DNA from: Conexibacter sp.
GTDB taxonomy: Bacteria > Actinomycetota > Thermoleophilia > Solirubrobacterales > 70-9
DNA: 32,325 nucleotides
Assembly: GCA_018263295.1 (NCBI GenBank)
Contig: JADFCZ010000003.1
Location: forward strand, 1 to 32,325
Reading direction: 5' to 3'
The position numbers were made by a program, and so were the translations under genes. A model generated the notes under the pieces. The model was not told the origin of the DNA, did not search any database, and saw nothing but the letters and a program-made list of their open reading frames with translations. Positions 1 through 8,353 of the stretch are shown piece after piece (position 1 is the stretch's first letter; the number at the start of each line of letters is the position of its first letter).

Positions 1-1
1 C

Positions 2-112
2 ACGGCGCTGGTGGCGGCGGCCCTGGGAGCGGCGAACGCCGGCACGGCGCTCGGAGTCGGCCAGGTCGTCTTCGTATTCGTCGTCACGGGCCTGCTCCTG
101 TTCCGCGACTGA
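2..112 (+). CDS. C-terminal end of a membrane protein (5' end outside window)
   Basis: An open frame runs in from the left edge and ends at TGA 110-112, giving 36 residues. They are Ala/Gly/Val/Leu-rich, with a hydrophobic stretch that includes VVFVFVVTGLLLF and a short charged end (RD). This looks like the last transmembrane helix of an integral membrane protein. The frame is G/C-rich at third positions like the neighbouring genes. It converges on ispD with only 4 bp between the stop codons. The family cannot be named from this fragment. Confidence 0.55.
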   Translation, partial: TALVAAALGAANAGTALGVGQVVFVFVVTGLLLFRD

Positions 113-116
113 CCGA

Positions 117-848
117 TCAGGCCGGGCCCGAGGCGACGAGCGCCTCGGCGGCGGCCAGATCGGCGCCGGTCGTGACCTTGAAGTTGGCGGAGCCGGTCTC
201 CTCGAGCAGCACCCGCCCGCCGGCGAGCTCGATCAGCGAAGCCTCGTCGGTCGCAGCGGCGAGGCGGTCCTCCCCGGCGGCCCGGCGCTGGGCGTCGCGG
301 AGCGCGCCGAGCCGGAACGCCTGCGGGGTCTGCGCCGCCCAGAGGAGGTCGCGGTCGAGGGTCTCGGCGACGACGTCGGCCCCCTCGGCCTCCCCGCCGC
401 GGGCCGCGCGGGAGCGCTTGACCGTGTCCGTCAGCGGCGCCGCCGCGATCGCCGCGGCCGCCTCGGGATCGGCGGCGAGCCGGGCGAGCACCCGGTCGAC
501 GAGGCCGGGCGTGATCAGCGGGCGGGCGGCGTCGTGGATCGCCACGAGGTCACCGCGGACGTGGTCGAGCGCGAGCTCGATCGATGCCGCCCTCGTCGCG
601 CCGCCCGGGGTGACGACCACGGCGGCCTTCGGCGCGGCGAGTCCGGCGGCGAGCTCGGCCTCGCGCTCGAAACCGGCCGGGGCGGCGATCACGATCGACC
701 CGATCGACCGCGCCGCGTCGAGCGCCGCGAGCGACCACTCGATCAGCGCCCTTCCCCCGAGGTCGACGAAGGCCTTCGGGCCGCCGGCACCGAGCCTCTG
801 CCCGGAACCGGCGGCCGCTACGACGGCCGTTGCGCGGGCTCCGCTCAG
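117..848 (-). CDS. ispD: 2-C-methyl-D-erythritol 4-phosphate cytidylyltransferase (IspD)
   Basis: Couples CTP to 2-C-methyl-D-erythritol 4-phosphate in the MEP (non-mevalonate) isoprenoid pathway. The N-terminal nucleotide-binding signature AAAGSGQRLG followed by GPKAFVDLGG is clear, as is the central IHDAARPL motif. The signature lies upstream of the first in-frame ATG (692), so the gene must start earlier. No ATG, GTG or TTG exists in frame between the signature and carD. The only reasonable candidate is CTG at 848-846, overlapping the carD stop as CTGA. This gives about 243 aa, close to the family norm of about 230. It is the last gene of the radA-disA-carD-ispD series. An ispF neighbour, common elsewhere, is absent here. 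Identity is firm; the start codon is inferred. Confidence 0.93.
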   Translation of the reverse strand: MSGARATAVVAAAGSGQRLGAGGPKAFVDLGGRALIEWSLAALDAARSIGSIVIAAPAGFEREAELAAGLAAPKAAVVVTPGGATRAASIELALDHVRGDLVAIHDAARPLITPGLVDRVLARLAADPEAAAAIAAAPLTDTVKRSRAARGGEAEGADVVAETLDRDLLWAAQTPQAFRLGALRDAQRRAAGEDRLAAATDEASLIELAGGRVLLEETGSANFKVTTGADLAAAEALVASGPA

Positions 849-1426
849 GCGGGAGCACCCGCTTCGGCGACGGTCTCGCCGAAGCGCTCGGTGAGCAGGC
901 CGTCGAGGTACTCCTCGGCGCCCTCCTCATCCTTGTCCAGCGCATACATGAACTCCGAGGCGAGGATCTTCTTCGCCCGCGTGTACATCTGCTTCTCGCC
1001 GGTGGAGAGGCCCTTCTCGATCTCGCGGATCGCGAGGTTGCGAACGACCTCGGCGAGCTCGAAGACGTCGCCGGTCTTGATCTTCTCGCGGTTGTGCTTG
1101 AAGCGCCGGTTCCAGTTCTTCGGCATCTCGGACACGTCGTCGGTGAGGACGGCGGTGACCTTCTTCACGTCCTCCGGCCCGATCACGCGCCGCAAGCCCG
1201 CCACGCCGGCGTTCTCGCAGGGCACCTGAACGGTCATGTCGTTGTGGAGGATCTTGATCGTCAAGTACTCGCGCTTCTCTCCGAGGAGATCCTTGCTCTC
1301 CTTGCGGAGGACGACACCGGCCCCGTGGTGCGGATAGACGACGTTGTCGCCAACCTCGAAGTCCTCGCACTGCAGCATCTCGATGTCGAGATCGGTGTCA
1401 ATCGTTTCGTCTACTAGCTCAGGAAT
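845..1426 (-). CDS. carD: CarD family RNA polymerase-binding transcription regulator
   Basis: CarD binds the RNA polymerase beta subunit and stabilises open complexes, particularly at rRNA and housekeeping promoters in actinobacteria. The N-terminal RNAP-interacting (Tudor-like) domain reads FEVGDNVVYPHHGAGVV, followed by a helical DNA-binding domain with MPKNWNRRFKHN and a helical C-terminus. The first in-frame ATG (1378) has no good ribosome-binding site. Sixteen codons upstream, ATT at 1426-1424 lies 6 nt after a perfect AGGAGG, and the intervening frame is open, reading PELVDETIDTDLDIE after the first residue. I therefore place the start at ATT, giving 193 aa, with the 177-aa ATG form as the alternative. 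The gene follows disA by about 50 bp and overlaps ispD. Confidence 0.94.
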   Translation of the reverse strand: MPELVDETIDTDLDIEMLQCEDFEVGDNVVYPHHGAGVVLRKESKDLLGEKREYLTIKILHNDMTVQVPCENAGVAGLRRVIGPEDVKKVTAVLTDDVSEMPKNWNRRFKHNREKIKTGDVFELAEVVRNLAIREIEKGLSTGEKQMYTRAKKILASEFMYALDKDEEGAEEYLDGLLTERFGETVAEAGAPA

Positions 1427-1432
1427 CGTCTG

Positions 1433-1440
1433 CCTCCTCT
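1433..1440 (-). promoter_or_regulatory. Strong Shine-Dalgarno deciding an ATT start for carD
   Basis: The minus strand reads AGAGGAGG here, followed by six bases (CAGACG) and then ATT in the carD frame. An in-frame TAG lies immediately upstream, overlapping this motif, so no longer reading frame is possible. No ATG, GTG or TTG lies in this frame between the motif and ATG 1378, which is 54 nt further and too far to use it. Confidence 0.6.
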
Positions 1441-1477
1441 AGTCGCGGCACCCCGACTCGCGGGATGCCTGTTCACA

Positions 1478-2599
1478 TCAGTTCAGTGGGTATCGCTCGA
1501 AGACCTCGGACTCGCGCACGCGGTCGAGCCCTTCCCGGAGTTCGGCGGCACGGTCCTCGCCGACCCCGTCGATCGCGGCGAGCTGCTCGTCGCCGGCCGC
1601 GAGGATCTCCTCGAGGCTTCCGAAGTGCTTGATGACCTTCTCGCCGACCAGGCGCGGCAGGCGGGAGATCCGGCTCAACGCCCGGTAGCCGCGGGCGGAG
1701 ACCTGGAGGTCGTGCGGGTTGACCTTGCGGTCGAAGCCGAGGAGCTCGGCGAGGCGGCCGAGGTCGAGCAGTTCCTGGTGGCTCAGCTTCGAGAGCTCCG
1801 CGAGCGTCGAGTCGAGCATCGCCTCGCTGTCGTCGACCGCGTAGTCGCGGATCAGCGCCACCCGGTCGGAGAGCACGCCCACGGACGTCTCCTCGAGCTG
1901 CATCTCGATCATCCGGCCCTCGGCGCCGAGCTCGATGATGTAGCGCTCGACCTCGTTCGAGGTCCGCAGCAGGAGCTCGGCCCGCTGGAGGACCGTCAGC
2001 ACGTCGTGGAGCGTCGCGGCGCCGGCCATCTCGACCGTGGTCAGGCGTGCCGTCACCCGGTCGAGGCGCAGCCGGTACTTCTCCATCGTCGCGAGGCCCT
2101 GATTGGCCTTGCTGAGGACGGTCGGGATGTCCTGGAGGATGTACTTGATCCCGCCGAGGTAGATCGAGACGACGTCGCGGCGGGCGGAGATCGCGATGAC
2201 CAGCGCGTTCGTCTGCTTCGAGACGCGTTCGGCGGTGCGGTGCCGGGTGCCGGTCTCGGAGGAATGGATCGTCGGATCCGGCATCAGCTGGACGTTCGCC
2301 CAGGAGATCTTCCGGGCCTCGGGGTCGAGGACGATCGCCCCGTCCATCTTCGCCACCTGGTAGATCAGCCCCGGCGTGTAGTCGACGTCGAGCTTGAGCC
2401 CACCGCTGAACAGGAAGGAGATCTCCTCGGGCTCGCCGATGACGATCAGGGCGCCGGTCGAAGCGTGAATGACGTTGTCGATGCCCTCGCGAAGCGTCGT
2501 CCCGGGCGCGACCATGTCGAGCGCTCTCAGGAGCCTCGGATCCTCGTGCACCAGCCCCGCATTCGTATCGTCCCAGGAAGCCAGCGCCATCAACGCCAC
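1478..2599 (-). CDS. disA: DNA integrity scanning diadenylate cyclase DisA
   Basis: Condenses two ATP into cyclic di-AMP while scanning DNA for branched structures; it acts in the cytoplasm on the chromosome. The DAC domain has the DGA motif (residues 86-88, MDGAIVLD) and the RHRTAER motif (119-125). A helical linker follows, then a C-terminal helix-hairpin-helix DNA-binding domain (about 300-373, including IDGVGEDRA). At 373 aa it is slightly longer than the usual 355-360. The start is GTG 2599; an ATG three codons inside (2590) is the alternative, and neither has a clear ribosome-binding site. It lies downstream of radA (121-bp gap) and upstream of carD. radA-disA adjacency is widely conserved and functionally linked, since RadA homologues modulate DisA. 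Confidence 0.97.
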   Translation of the reverse strand: MALMALASWDDTNAGLVHEDPRLLRALDMVAPGTTLREGIDNVIHASTGALIVIGEPEEISFLFSGGLKLDVDYTPGLIYQVAKMDGAIVLDPEARKISWANVQLMPDPTIHSSETGTRHRTAERVSKQTNALVIAISARRDVVSIYLGGIKYILQDIPTVLSKANQGLATMEKYRLRLDRVTARLTTVEMAGAATLHDVLTVLQRAELLLRTSNEVERYIIELGAEGRMIEMQLEETSVGVLSDRVALIRDYAVDDSEAMLDSTLAELSKLSHQELLDLGRLAELLGFDRKVNPHDLQVSARGYRALSRISRLPRLVGEKVIKHFGSLEEILAAGDEQLAAIDGVGEDRAAELREGLDRVRESEVFERYPLN

Positions 2600-2644
2600 G
2601 AATGATGGCAGAAGCGCATAAAGAGCCGATTTCCGGCCATTCCG

Positions 2645-2673
2645 AGTTGAAAGATCGGATTCGGCTTTGTCAA
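2645..2673 (-). promoter_or_regulatory. Possible disA promoter
   Basis: In the radA-disA gap the minus strand has a perfect TTGACA (2673-2668), then 17 nt, then TCAACT (2650-2645), a poor -10. The stretch 2600-2680 is visibly less G+C-rich than its surroundings. A tandem 7-mer (GTCACCG twice, 2683-2696, plus strand) lies just upstream of the -35. A weak CCCC/GGGG hairpin (2706-2719) follows the radA stop. The -35 is the main support. Confidence 0.35.
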
Positions 2674-2720
2674 GCTGCGACCGTCACCGGTCACCGTTCG
2701 GTTCCCCCCTGCAGCGGGGA

Positions 2721-4118
2721 TCAGGCGGCTTCGCGGAGGGCGGTCCCGAACCGCTTCCGGGCCGTTCCCAGCGCCGCCCGCAGGGTCGCCGCCGGCTCCA
2801 GGCCCGAGGGGGCCTCACGGATCGCCGGCCCGAGGACCGGCGAGAGCCCGAACTTGAGCGCCTCGGCGACCCGGCGCTCGGCGTGGGCGACGTAGCGGAG
2901 CTCGCCCGTCAGCCCGACCTCGCCGAAGCAGGCGAGCGGCCTGCCCTCGCGATCGCTGAGCGGCTCGCCGCGATGGGCGGATGCGATCGCGAGCGCGATC
3001 GCCAGGTCGGCGCCGGGCTCGTCGACGCGGACGCCGCCGGCGACGTTGACGAAGACGTCGGCATTCCCGACCCCGACGCCGCCATGGCGGGAGAGGACGG
3101 CGAGGATCATCGCCAGCCGGTTGCGGTCGATGCCGTTGGCGACCCGGCGCGGCGGGACGACCTCGGTGGGCGCGACCAGCGCCTGGACCTCCACGAGCAG
3201 CGGCCGCGTCCCCTCCATCGCGCAGAGCACCACCGACCCGGAGGCCGCGGTGGCCTCGCCGACGAACCGGGCGGAAGGGTCCTCGACCTCGACCAATCCC
3301 GCTTCGCGCATCTCGAAGACGCCGAGCTCACTGGTGGCCCCGAAACGGTTCTTGAGCGCGCGCAGCGTCCGGTAGGAGCGCTCGCGCTCACCCTCGAAGA
3401 GCAGCACGCAGTCGACGAGGTGCTCGAGGACGCGCGGCCCGGCAACGGCGCCCTCCTTGGTGACGTGCCCGACGAGGATCAGCGCCGTGCCGTTGCGCTT
3501 GCCGACCTCCATCAGCGCGTTCGCCGCTTCGCGGACCTGCGCGACCGAGCCGGGGGCGCTGGAGAGCTCCGCCGAGTGCAGCGTCTGGACGGAGTCGACG
3601 ACGCAGGCGTCGGGCCGCTCGGACTCGATCGCCGCCGCGACCGAGGCGAGGTCCGTCTCGGCGAGAACCGGGACGTCGAGAGCGCTCTCCCCCAGTCGCT
3701 CGGCTCGCATCCGCACCTGCGCAGCCGACTCCTCACCGGTCACGTAGAGGACGTCGCGGCCCGCGGCCGCCAGGTTGCCGAGCGCCATCGCGGTGATCGT
3801 GCTCTTGCCGATGCCGGGCGAGCCACCGAGCAGGACCAGCGATCCCGGGACGAGGCCGCCGCCGAGGACACGGTCGAGCTCGCCGATGCCGGTGCCGAGG
3901 CGCTCCTCGGCCGGCGCCGCGACGTCGCGCAGCGGGATCGACCGCGGCGCCGCCGCGGCGCTGCGGCGCTTCGAGCGGCCGGCGCCGGCTGCGGTCGTCG
4001 CGGTCACGACCACCTCCTCGAGCGTGTTCCACTCCGAGCAGCCAGGGCACTGCCCGGACCAGGCCAGCGACTCGTGGCCGCAATCGCGGCAGACGTAGCG
4101 GCTGCGCTGCTTGGCCAT
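2721..4118 (-). CDS. radA: DNA repair protein RadA (Sms)
   Basis: A RecA-like hexameric ATPase that drives branch migration during homologous recombination. The N-terminal zinc finger has two CxxC pairs (Cys10, 13, 24, 27; YVCRDCGHESLAW then CPGC). The Walker A motif is GGSPGIGKST (98-107) and the RadA-specific KNRFG motif is at 256-260. The C-terminal half is the Lon protease-like domain. ATG 4118 starts directly at MAKQRSRYVC, giving 465 aa, normal for the family. The same frame stays open upstream to 4325, but that stretch has no RadA homology and overlaps the DUF998 gene, so it is rejected. A 50-bp gap follows the DUF998 gene, suggesting co-transcription. Confidence 0.97.
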   Translation of the reverse strand: MAKQRSRYVCRDCGHESLAWSGQCPGCSEWNTLEEVVVTATTAAGAGRSKRRSAAAAPRSIPLRDVAAPAEERLGTGIGELDRVLGGGLVPGSLVLLGGSPGIGKSTITAMALGNLAAAGRDVLYVTGEESAAQVRMRAERLGESALDVPVLAETDLASVAAAIESERPDACVVDSVQTLHSAELSSAPGSVAQVREAANALMEVGKRNGTALILVGHVTKEGAVAGPRVLEHLVDCVLLFEGERERSYRTLRALKNRFGATSELGVFEMREAGLVEVEDPSARFVGEATAASGSVVLCAMEGTRPLLVEVQALVAPTEVVPPRRVANGIDRNRLAMILAVLSRHGGVGVGNADVFVNVAGGVRVDEPGADLAIALAIASAHRGEPLSDREGRPLACFGEVGLTGELRYVAHAERRVAEALKFGLSPVLGPAIREAPSGLEPAATLRAALGTARKRFGTALREAA

Positions 4119-4168
4119 CACCGACGATCCTGCCAAGCCCGGGGGACGGCACCGCGCCCCTGCCGCGC

Positions 4169-4849
4169 TCAGGGCTCGGGCGGGGGAAGGCGGCGGGCGG
4201 TCACGGCGACCGCGATCAGCCAGAGCCCGAGGAAGACCTGCGCCGCGCGGTGGAAGACCCCCTTCGCGGAGGCGAGGTCGTCGATGAGGTACTGGGCTCC
4301 CATCAGCGCGTTGCAGGCCGTCCACGCGGCCCCCGCCGCCACCGTCCAGGCGCCGAGGCGCCGCAGGCCCGCGTCCGACTCCCGCAGCAGCCCGACCGCG
4401 AACAGGCCGAACGTGACGATCGTGATCCCGATCGAGATGAACGTCTCACCGCCGTGGATCAGGTCGACGAGGTCGTAGCGCAGCTCGCAGGGCTCGGCGA
4501 GCGTCTCGCCGCAGCTGAGCGGGAACGCGCCGTCGACGATCGTGCAGCCGCCGACGGCGAGCAGGCCCCACGCGCCCCACCCGAGCTCGCGGGAGCGGCC
4601 GGCGAGGAAGGGCATGAGCAGCAGCGCGAAGGCGACGAGAACCACGCCGGAGGCGGCCTCGAGCAGGTCGAAGAGCAGCCCGGTCTCCTCGGTCCTGGCG
4701 CCGAGGTCGCTGATCCAGGAGCCGTCCGGGTCGGTGCGGTCGGCGAGCAGCGTCTCGAGCGCCCAGTAGTTGGCGGTGAGCCCGGCGAGGATCCCCGCCG
4801 CCACGAGCGCGCGCGGCCTCTCAGTCCGGTTCAGCGGCCGCTCGCCCAT
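4169..4849 (-). CDS. DUF998-type integral membrane protein
   Basis: This 226-aa protein has six or so hydrophobic segments: AAGILAGLTANYWALETLL near the N-terminus, GVVLVAFALLLMPFL, the WGLLAVGGCTIVDGAFPL region, FISIGITIVTFGLFAVGLL, WTVAAGAAWTACNAL and VFLGLWLIAVAVTA. The ISDLGAR motif after the first helix and a later Cys-containing loop (SCGETLAEPCEL) resemble the DUF998 family, whose biochemical role is unknown. The start ATG 4849 has no Shine-Dalgarno but a TAGGGT hexamer 8 nt upstream, suggesting a leaderless mRNA. It is probably the first gene of the transcript reading into radA. The membrane assignment is firm; the family name is from memory of its pattern. Confidence 0.72.
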   Translation of the reverse strand: MGERPLNRTERPRALVAAGILAGLTANYWALETLLADRTDPDGSWISDLGARTEETGLLFDLLEAASGVVLVAFALLLMPFLAGRSRELGWGAWGLLAVGGCTIVDGAFPLSCGETLAEPCELRYDLVDLIHGGETFISIGITIVTFGLFAVGLLRESDAGLRRLGAWTVAAGAAWTACNALMGAQYLIDDLASAKGVFHRAAQVFLGLWLIAVAVTARRLPPPEP

Positions 4850-4857
4850 CGCCGATC

Positions 4858-4863
4858 ACCCTA
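4858..4863 (-). promoter_or_regulatory. -10-like box for leaderless DUF998-radA transcript
   Basis: TAGGGT on the minus strand ends 8 nt before ATG 4849. No purine-rich ribosome-binding site lies between. No recognisable -35 is present. Confidence 0.35.
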
Positions 4864-4982
4864 GGGATGCCGTCGCGCGTAACAGGATCTTCTCCATCGC
4901 GAAACCCGCGCTTCACATACCGGTGACTGCTTTGAAACATATTGCTCGCGTCACCGTCCTGGGCCGTCAAGGGAGATCGGTC

Positions 4983-5387
4983 ATTTCCGAAGCAATCACA
5001 ATCGCCAACCTCGAAATCCGTCCGAAGGAGTTCGACGTCCTGGTCGAGGGCCGGCGCGCCGGCCTGACCGTCCGCGAGTACAAGCTCCTCACCGCGCTAG
5101 CGTCCAATCCCGACACGGTCATGCAGCGCCCCGACATCTACGAGGTCGTCTGGGGCGGCGCGATGCGGCACCGCGACCGGTCGGTCGACGTCGTCGTCAG
5201 GAAGGTCCGGAGCAAGCTCGAGATCTGGGCTCCGGACTGGCAGTACATCCACACCCACTTCGCGGTCGGCTACCGGTTCCATCCGGAGCGGGCCGCGACG
5301 GCGGAGGGTGGAACCGCGGCGGTCCCGGACCGCAGAGCGGCGCCATGGCCGCCGCCCGCCGACCTGGCGGAGCTGCGGGCGTTCTGA
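4983..5387 (+). CDS. Orphan OmpR/PhoB-type winged-helix DNA-binding protein
   Basis: A stand-alone Trans_reg_C winged helix with no receiver domain. The domain runs from IANLEIRPKEFDVLV through GLTVREYKLLTALASNP, the VMQRPDIYEVVWG helix, the recognition helix RSVDVVVRKVRSKLE and the wing FAVGYRF. A Pro/Ala-rich tail follows. The frame is open upstream to 4770, but that part overlaps the DUF998 gene antisense and is not domain-like. GTG 4923 lacks a ribosome-binding site. ATT 4983 lies 7 nt after AAGGGAG and would give MSEAITIANLEIRP..., the expected position just before the first beta strand, so about 134 aa. The gene is divergent from DUF998-radA and ends 27 bp from the clpC stop. Target genes are unknown. 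The fold is confident; the start is inferred. Confidence 0.8.
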   Translation: MSEAITIANLEIRPKEFDVLVEGRRAGLTVREYKLLTALASNPDTVMQRPDIYEVVWGGAMRHRDRSVDVVVRKVRSKLEIWAPDWQYIHTHFAVGYRFHPERAATAEGGTAAVPDRRAAPWPPPADLAELRAF

Positions 5388-5414
5388 CCCGGGCGCCGGG
5401 AACGGCGCCGGCCG

Positions 5415-8015
5415 TTACTCGCTCGGCTCGCCGGACTCGGCGGGCTCGTCGCCCGAGCCGTCGTCGGACGGCTCGTCCTCGTCGGAGCCCTTCGCCCCGA
5501 CCCCGACCGGCTGCTTGTCCTCGCCGACCGGCTTGCTCGGCGGAATCAGCTCGAGCTTGAGCGGCTGGTCCTTCTCGTCGCCCGCCTCGTCGCGGGAGAC
5601 CAGGACGGTCGTGCCGGCCTCGATCGAGTCCGGGCCGGCCTTCAGCACCTCGTCGGCGAGCGGGTCCTCAATGTAGCGCTGGATCGCGCGCCGCAGCGGG
5701 CGGGCGCCCATGGACGGGTCCCAGCCCTTCTCGACGAGCAGGTCCTTCGCCTCCTCGGTCAGGTCGAGCTGGAGCTCGTGCTCGGAGATCTGGGTCCGGA
5801 CGCGGCCGATCAGCAGGTCGATGATGACCTTGATCTCGTCCCGGCTGAGCTTGTGGAAGACGATCACCTCGTCGATCCGGTTCAGGAACTCGGGACGGAA
5901 GACCTTCTTGAGGTCGCCCATGATCCGCTTCTTCATGTCGTCGTAGGTCGTGCCCGTCTCGTCGGTGACCGCGAACCCGAGCGGGGTGTTGCGGGCGATG
6001 TCCTGGGCGCCGACGTTCGACGTCATGATCACGATCGCGTTGCGGAAGTCCACGGTCCGGCCCTGGGCGTCGGTGAGGCGGCCGTCCTCGAGGATCTGCA
6101 GCAGGATGTTGAAGACGTCCGGGTGGGCCTTCTCGATCTCGTCGAGCAGGAGCACGCAGTACGGCTTCCGCCGCACGGCCTCGGTGAGCTGGCCGCCCTC
6201 GTCGTAGCCGACGTAGCCGGGGGGCGAGCCGACGAGGCGGCTGACCGCGTGCTTCTCCATGTACTCGGACATGTCGATCCGGGTCATCGAGTCCTCGTCG
6301 CCGAACAGGAACTCGGCGAGGGTCCGCGCGAGCTCGGTCTTGCCGACGCCCGAGGGGCCGAGGAAGATGAACGAGCCGGACGGCCGCTTCGGATCCTTGA
6401 TCCCGGCGCGGGCGCGGCGGATCGCCTTCGAGACCGCGGTGATCGCGACCTCCTGGCCGACGACGCGCTTGTGCAGCTCCTCCTCCATGCGGACGAGCTT
6501 CTTGGTCTCGGCCTCGGTCAGCTTGAAGACGGGGATGCCGGTCCACATCGAGACGATGTCGGCGATCTCCTCCTCGCCGACGACCGGGCGGGTGCCCTCC
6601 TCGCCGGAGCTCCACTCCTCCTCGAGCTCGCGCTTTTTCGCGGTGAGCTGGCGCTCCTTGTCGCGGAGATTGGCGGCCTTCTCGAACTCCTGGGCCTCGA
6701 TCGCGGCTTCCTTGGCGCGCCGCGTCTCGTCGATCTCGTCTTCGAGATCGCGGTACACGGGGGGCTGCGACATCGACTTGATCCGCAGCCGCGAGGCGGC
6801 CTCGTCGATCAGGTCGATGGCCTTGTCCGGCAGGAAGCGCTCGGAGATGTAGCGGTCGGCGAGATCGGCCGCGGCGGCCAGCGCCTCGTCGCTGATCTTC
6901 ACCTTGTGGTGCTGCTCGTAGCGGTCGCGCAGCCCCTCGAGGATCTGCACGCTCTGCTCGATCGACGGCTGGTCGACCTTGATCTGCTGGAAGCGGCGCT
7001 CCAGCGCCGAGTCGCGCTCGAGGTACTTGCGGTACTCGTCGAGCGTCGTCGCGCCGATCGTCTGCAGCTCGCCGCGGGCGAGGGCGGGCTTCAGGATCGA
7101 GGCCGCGTCGATCGCACCCTCGGCGGCACCGGCGCCGACGAGGTTGTGGAGCTCGTCGATGAACAGGATGATGTCGCCGCGTTGGGTGATCTCCTTCATC
7201 ACCTTCTTCAGGCGCTCCTCGAACTCGCCGCGGTACTTCGAGCCGGCGACGAGAGCCGCCAGGTCGAGCGTGTAGATCTGCTTGTTGCGCAGCAGCTCCG
7301 GCACCTCACCGTTGGTGATCCGCGCGGCGAGGCCCTCGACGACGGCGGTCTTGCCGACGCCCGGCTCGCCGAGCAGCACCGGGTTGTTCTTCGTGCGGCG
7401 GGAGAGGATCTGCATGATCCGCTCGATCTCGGTCTCGCGACCGATCACGGGGTCGAGCTTGCCGTCGGCGGCGAGCTTCGTCAGGTTGCGGCCGAACTGG
7501 TCGAGCAGCTTCGAGGACTTCTTGCCCTCGCCGGAGCCGGTCGAGCTGGAGCTGCCGGAGCTGCCCTGGCGGCGGCCGCCGGGGCCCGAGAGCATCCGGA
7601 TGACCTCGTTGCGAATCTTCTCGGAATCGGCGTCGAAGTCGAGCAGGATCCGGGCGGCGACGCCCTCGTTCTCGCGGACCAGTCCGAGCAGGATGTGCTC
7701 GGTGCCGATGTAGTTGTGGCCGAGCGAGAGCGCCTCGCGGAGGGCGAGCTCGAGGACCTTCTTGGCCCGGGGCGTGAACGGGATCTGCCCGGACGTGACC
7801 TCCTCACCGGAGCCGACGATCCGCACCACCTGGGCACGGACGCGCTCGACGGTGATGTCGAGGGACTCGAGGACGCGGGCGGCGAGGCCCTCTTCCTCTC
7901 GCAGGAGCCCGAGCAGGATGTGCTCGGTCCCGATGTAGTTGTGCTTGAGGGTCCGCGCCTCCTCCTGGGCGAGGACGACGACTTGACGAGCCCTCTCTGT
8001 GAATCTCTCGAACAC
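5415..8015 (-). CDS. clpC: ATP-dependent Clp protease ATP-binding subunit ClpC
   Basis: An AAA+ unfoldase that feeds substrates to ClpP; essential in many actinobacteria. The domains in order are two Clp-N repeats (about 1-75 and 78-145, each with [13 protein letters not shown]), a Ser/Gly linker (about 150-168), AAA1 with Walker A GEPGVGKT (216-223), a middle coiled coil with a UVR-like stretch (about 425-465), and AAA2 with Walker A GPSGVGKT (553-560). The end has an acidic Ser/Glu/Asp tail (about 835-866), which makes it slightly long at 866 aa. The start is GTG 8015 ([13 protein letters not shown] is the standard ClpC N-terminus), with only a weak AGGT upstream. It stands alone, convergent with the winged-helix gene. 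Confidence 0.98.
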   Translation of the reverse strand: MFERFTERARQVVVLAQEEARTLKHNYIGTEHILLGLLREEEGLAARVLESLDITVERVRAQVVRIVGSGEEVTSGQIPFTPRAKKVLELALREALSLGHNYIGTEHILLGLVRENEGVAARILLDFDADSEKIRNEVIRMLSGPGGRRQGSSGSSSSTGSGEGKKSSKLLDQFGRNLTKLAADGKLDPVIGRETEIERIMQILSRRTKNNPVLLGEPGVGKTAVVEGLAARITNGEVPELLRNKQIYTLDLAALVAGSKYRGEFEERLKKVMKEITQRGDIILFIDELHNLVGAGAAEGAIDAASILKPALARGELQTIGATTLDEYRKYLERDSALERRFQQIKVDQPSIEQSVQILEGLRDRYEQHHKVKISDEALAAAADLADRYISERFLPDKAIDLIDEAASRLRIKSMSQPPVYRDLEDEIDETRRAKEAAIEAQEFEKAANLRDKERQLTAKKRELEEEWSSGEEGTRPVVGEEEIADIVSMWTGIPVFKLTEAETKKLVRMEEELHKRVVGQEVAITAVSKAIRRARAGIKDPKRPSGSFIFLGPSGVGKTELARTLAEFLFGDEDSMTRIDMSEYMEKHAVSRLVGSPPGYVGYDEGGQLTEAVRRKPYCVLLLDEIEKAHPDVFNILLQILEDGRLTDAQGRTVDFRNAIVIMTSNVGAQDIARNTPLGFAVTDETGTTYDDMKKRIMGDLKKVFRPEFLNRIDEVIVFHKLSRDEIKVIIDLLIGRVRTQISEHELQLDLTEEAKDLLVEKGWDPSMGARPLRRAIQRYIEDPLADEVLKAGPDSIEAGTTVLVSRDEAGDEKDQPLKLELIPPSKPVGEDKQPVGVGAKGSDEDEPSDDGSGDEPAESGEPSE

Positions 8016-8353
8016 TGGCTACCTGACCTGTCTTCCGTGGGTACTTGAGCTCGGAGCCGTAATCCTCCGGCTCCGCCCGGACGCTTGCCGGTCCCCGGCC
8101 TGGACGCTCCCCGGGAATGCGCTGCCGCCGGAGTTCTGAATCAAATTCTTCGGCGCCTGCTTGCCGATCGTTCAGCCCTCCGGTTTGTGGTTTGCGCGGA
8201 TGCAGAAGTATAGACGGGGGTGTCGGTCGGTTCGGCGGCGCGGCAGCCCGCGTGCACCGCGTTCCCGCAACCTGCGGAACTCCGGGCCCCGCGCCCGCCG
8301 CGGGCGCCCCTCGCCGCCGGGGTGGCCGGCTCTCCCGCCGATAGATTCCGGTC
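8016..8353. other. Divergent promoter region between clpC and the gene at 8354
   Basis: 338 bp with no gene I can support. On the minus strand TATACT (8212-8207) is a near-consensus -10 that would give clpC a leader of about 185 nt. On the plus strand the overlapping TATAGA (8209-8214) has TTGTGG 18 nt upstream (8185-8190). A second plus-strand hexamer abuts the 8354 start. A short inverted repeat (TCGGC, 8-nt spacer, GCCGA) lies near 8150-8168. I found no clear heat-shock (CIRCE, HAIR) or ClgR-type operator by eye. Confidence 0.35.
8342..8347 (+). promoter_or_regulatory. -10-like box, leaderless gene at 8354
   Basis: TAGATT ends 6 nt before ATG 8354. The six bases between (CCGGTC) are not a ribosome-binding site. 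The geometry matches several other genes in this window. Confidence 0.45.

Noticed and set aside
4119-4325. Longer N-terminus for RadA in the same open frame
   Set aside because: RadA begins at the zinc finger after MAKQRSRY. The extension is Arg/Pro-rich and lies within the DUF998 gene.
2667-4478. 603-codon plus-strand frame opposite radA
   Set aside because: Antisense shadow: radA is a complete recognised gene on the other strand, and the plus-strand translation is low-complexity Arg/Asp/Gly.
5778-8048. 756-codon plus-strand frame opposite clpC
   Set aside because: A Leu/Val/Asp-rich mirror of clpC, typical of antisense frames in high-GC DNA.
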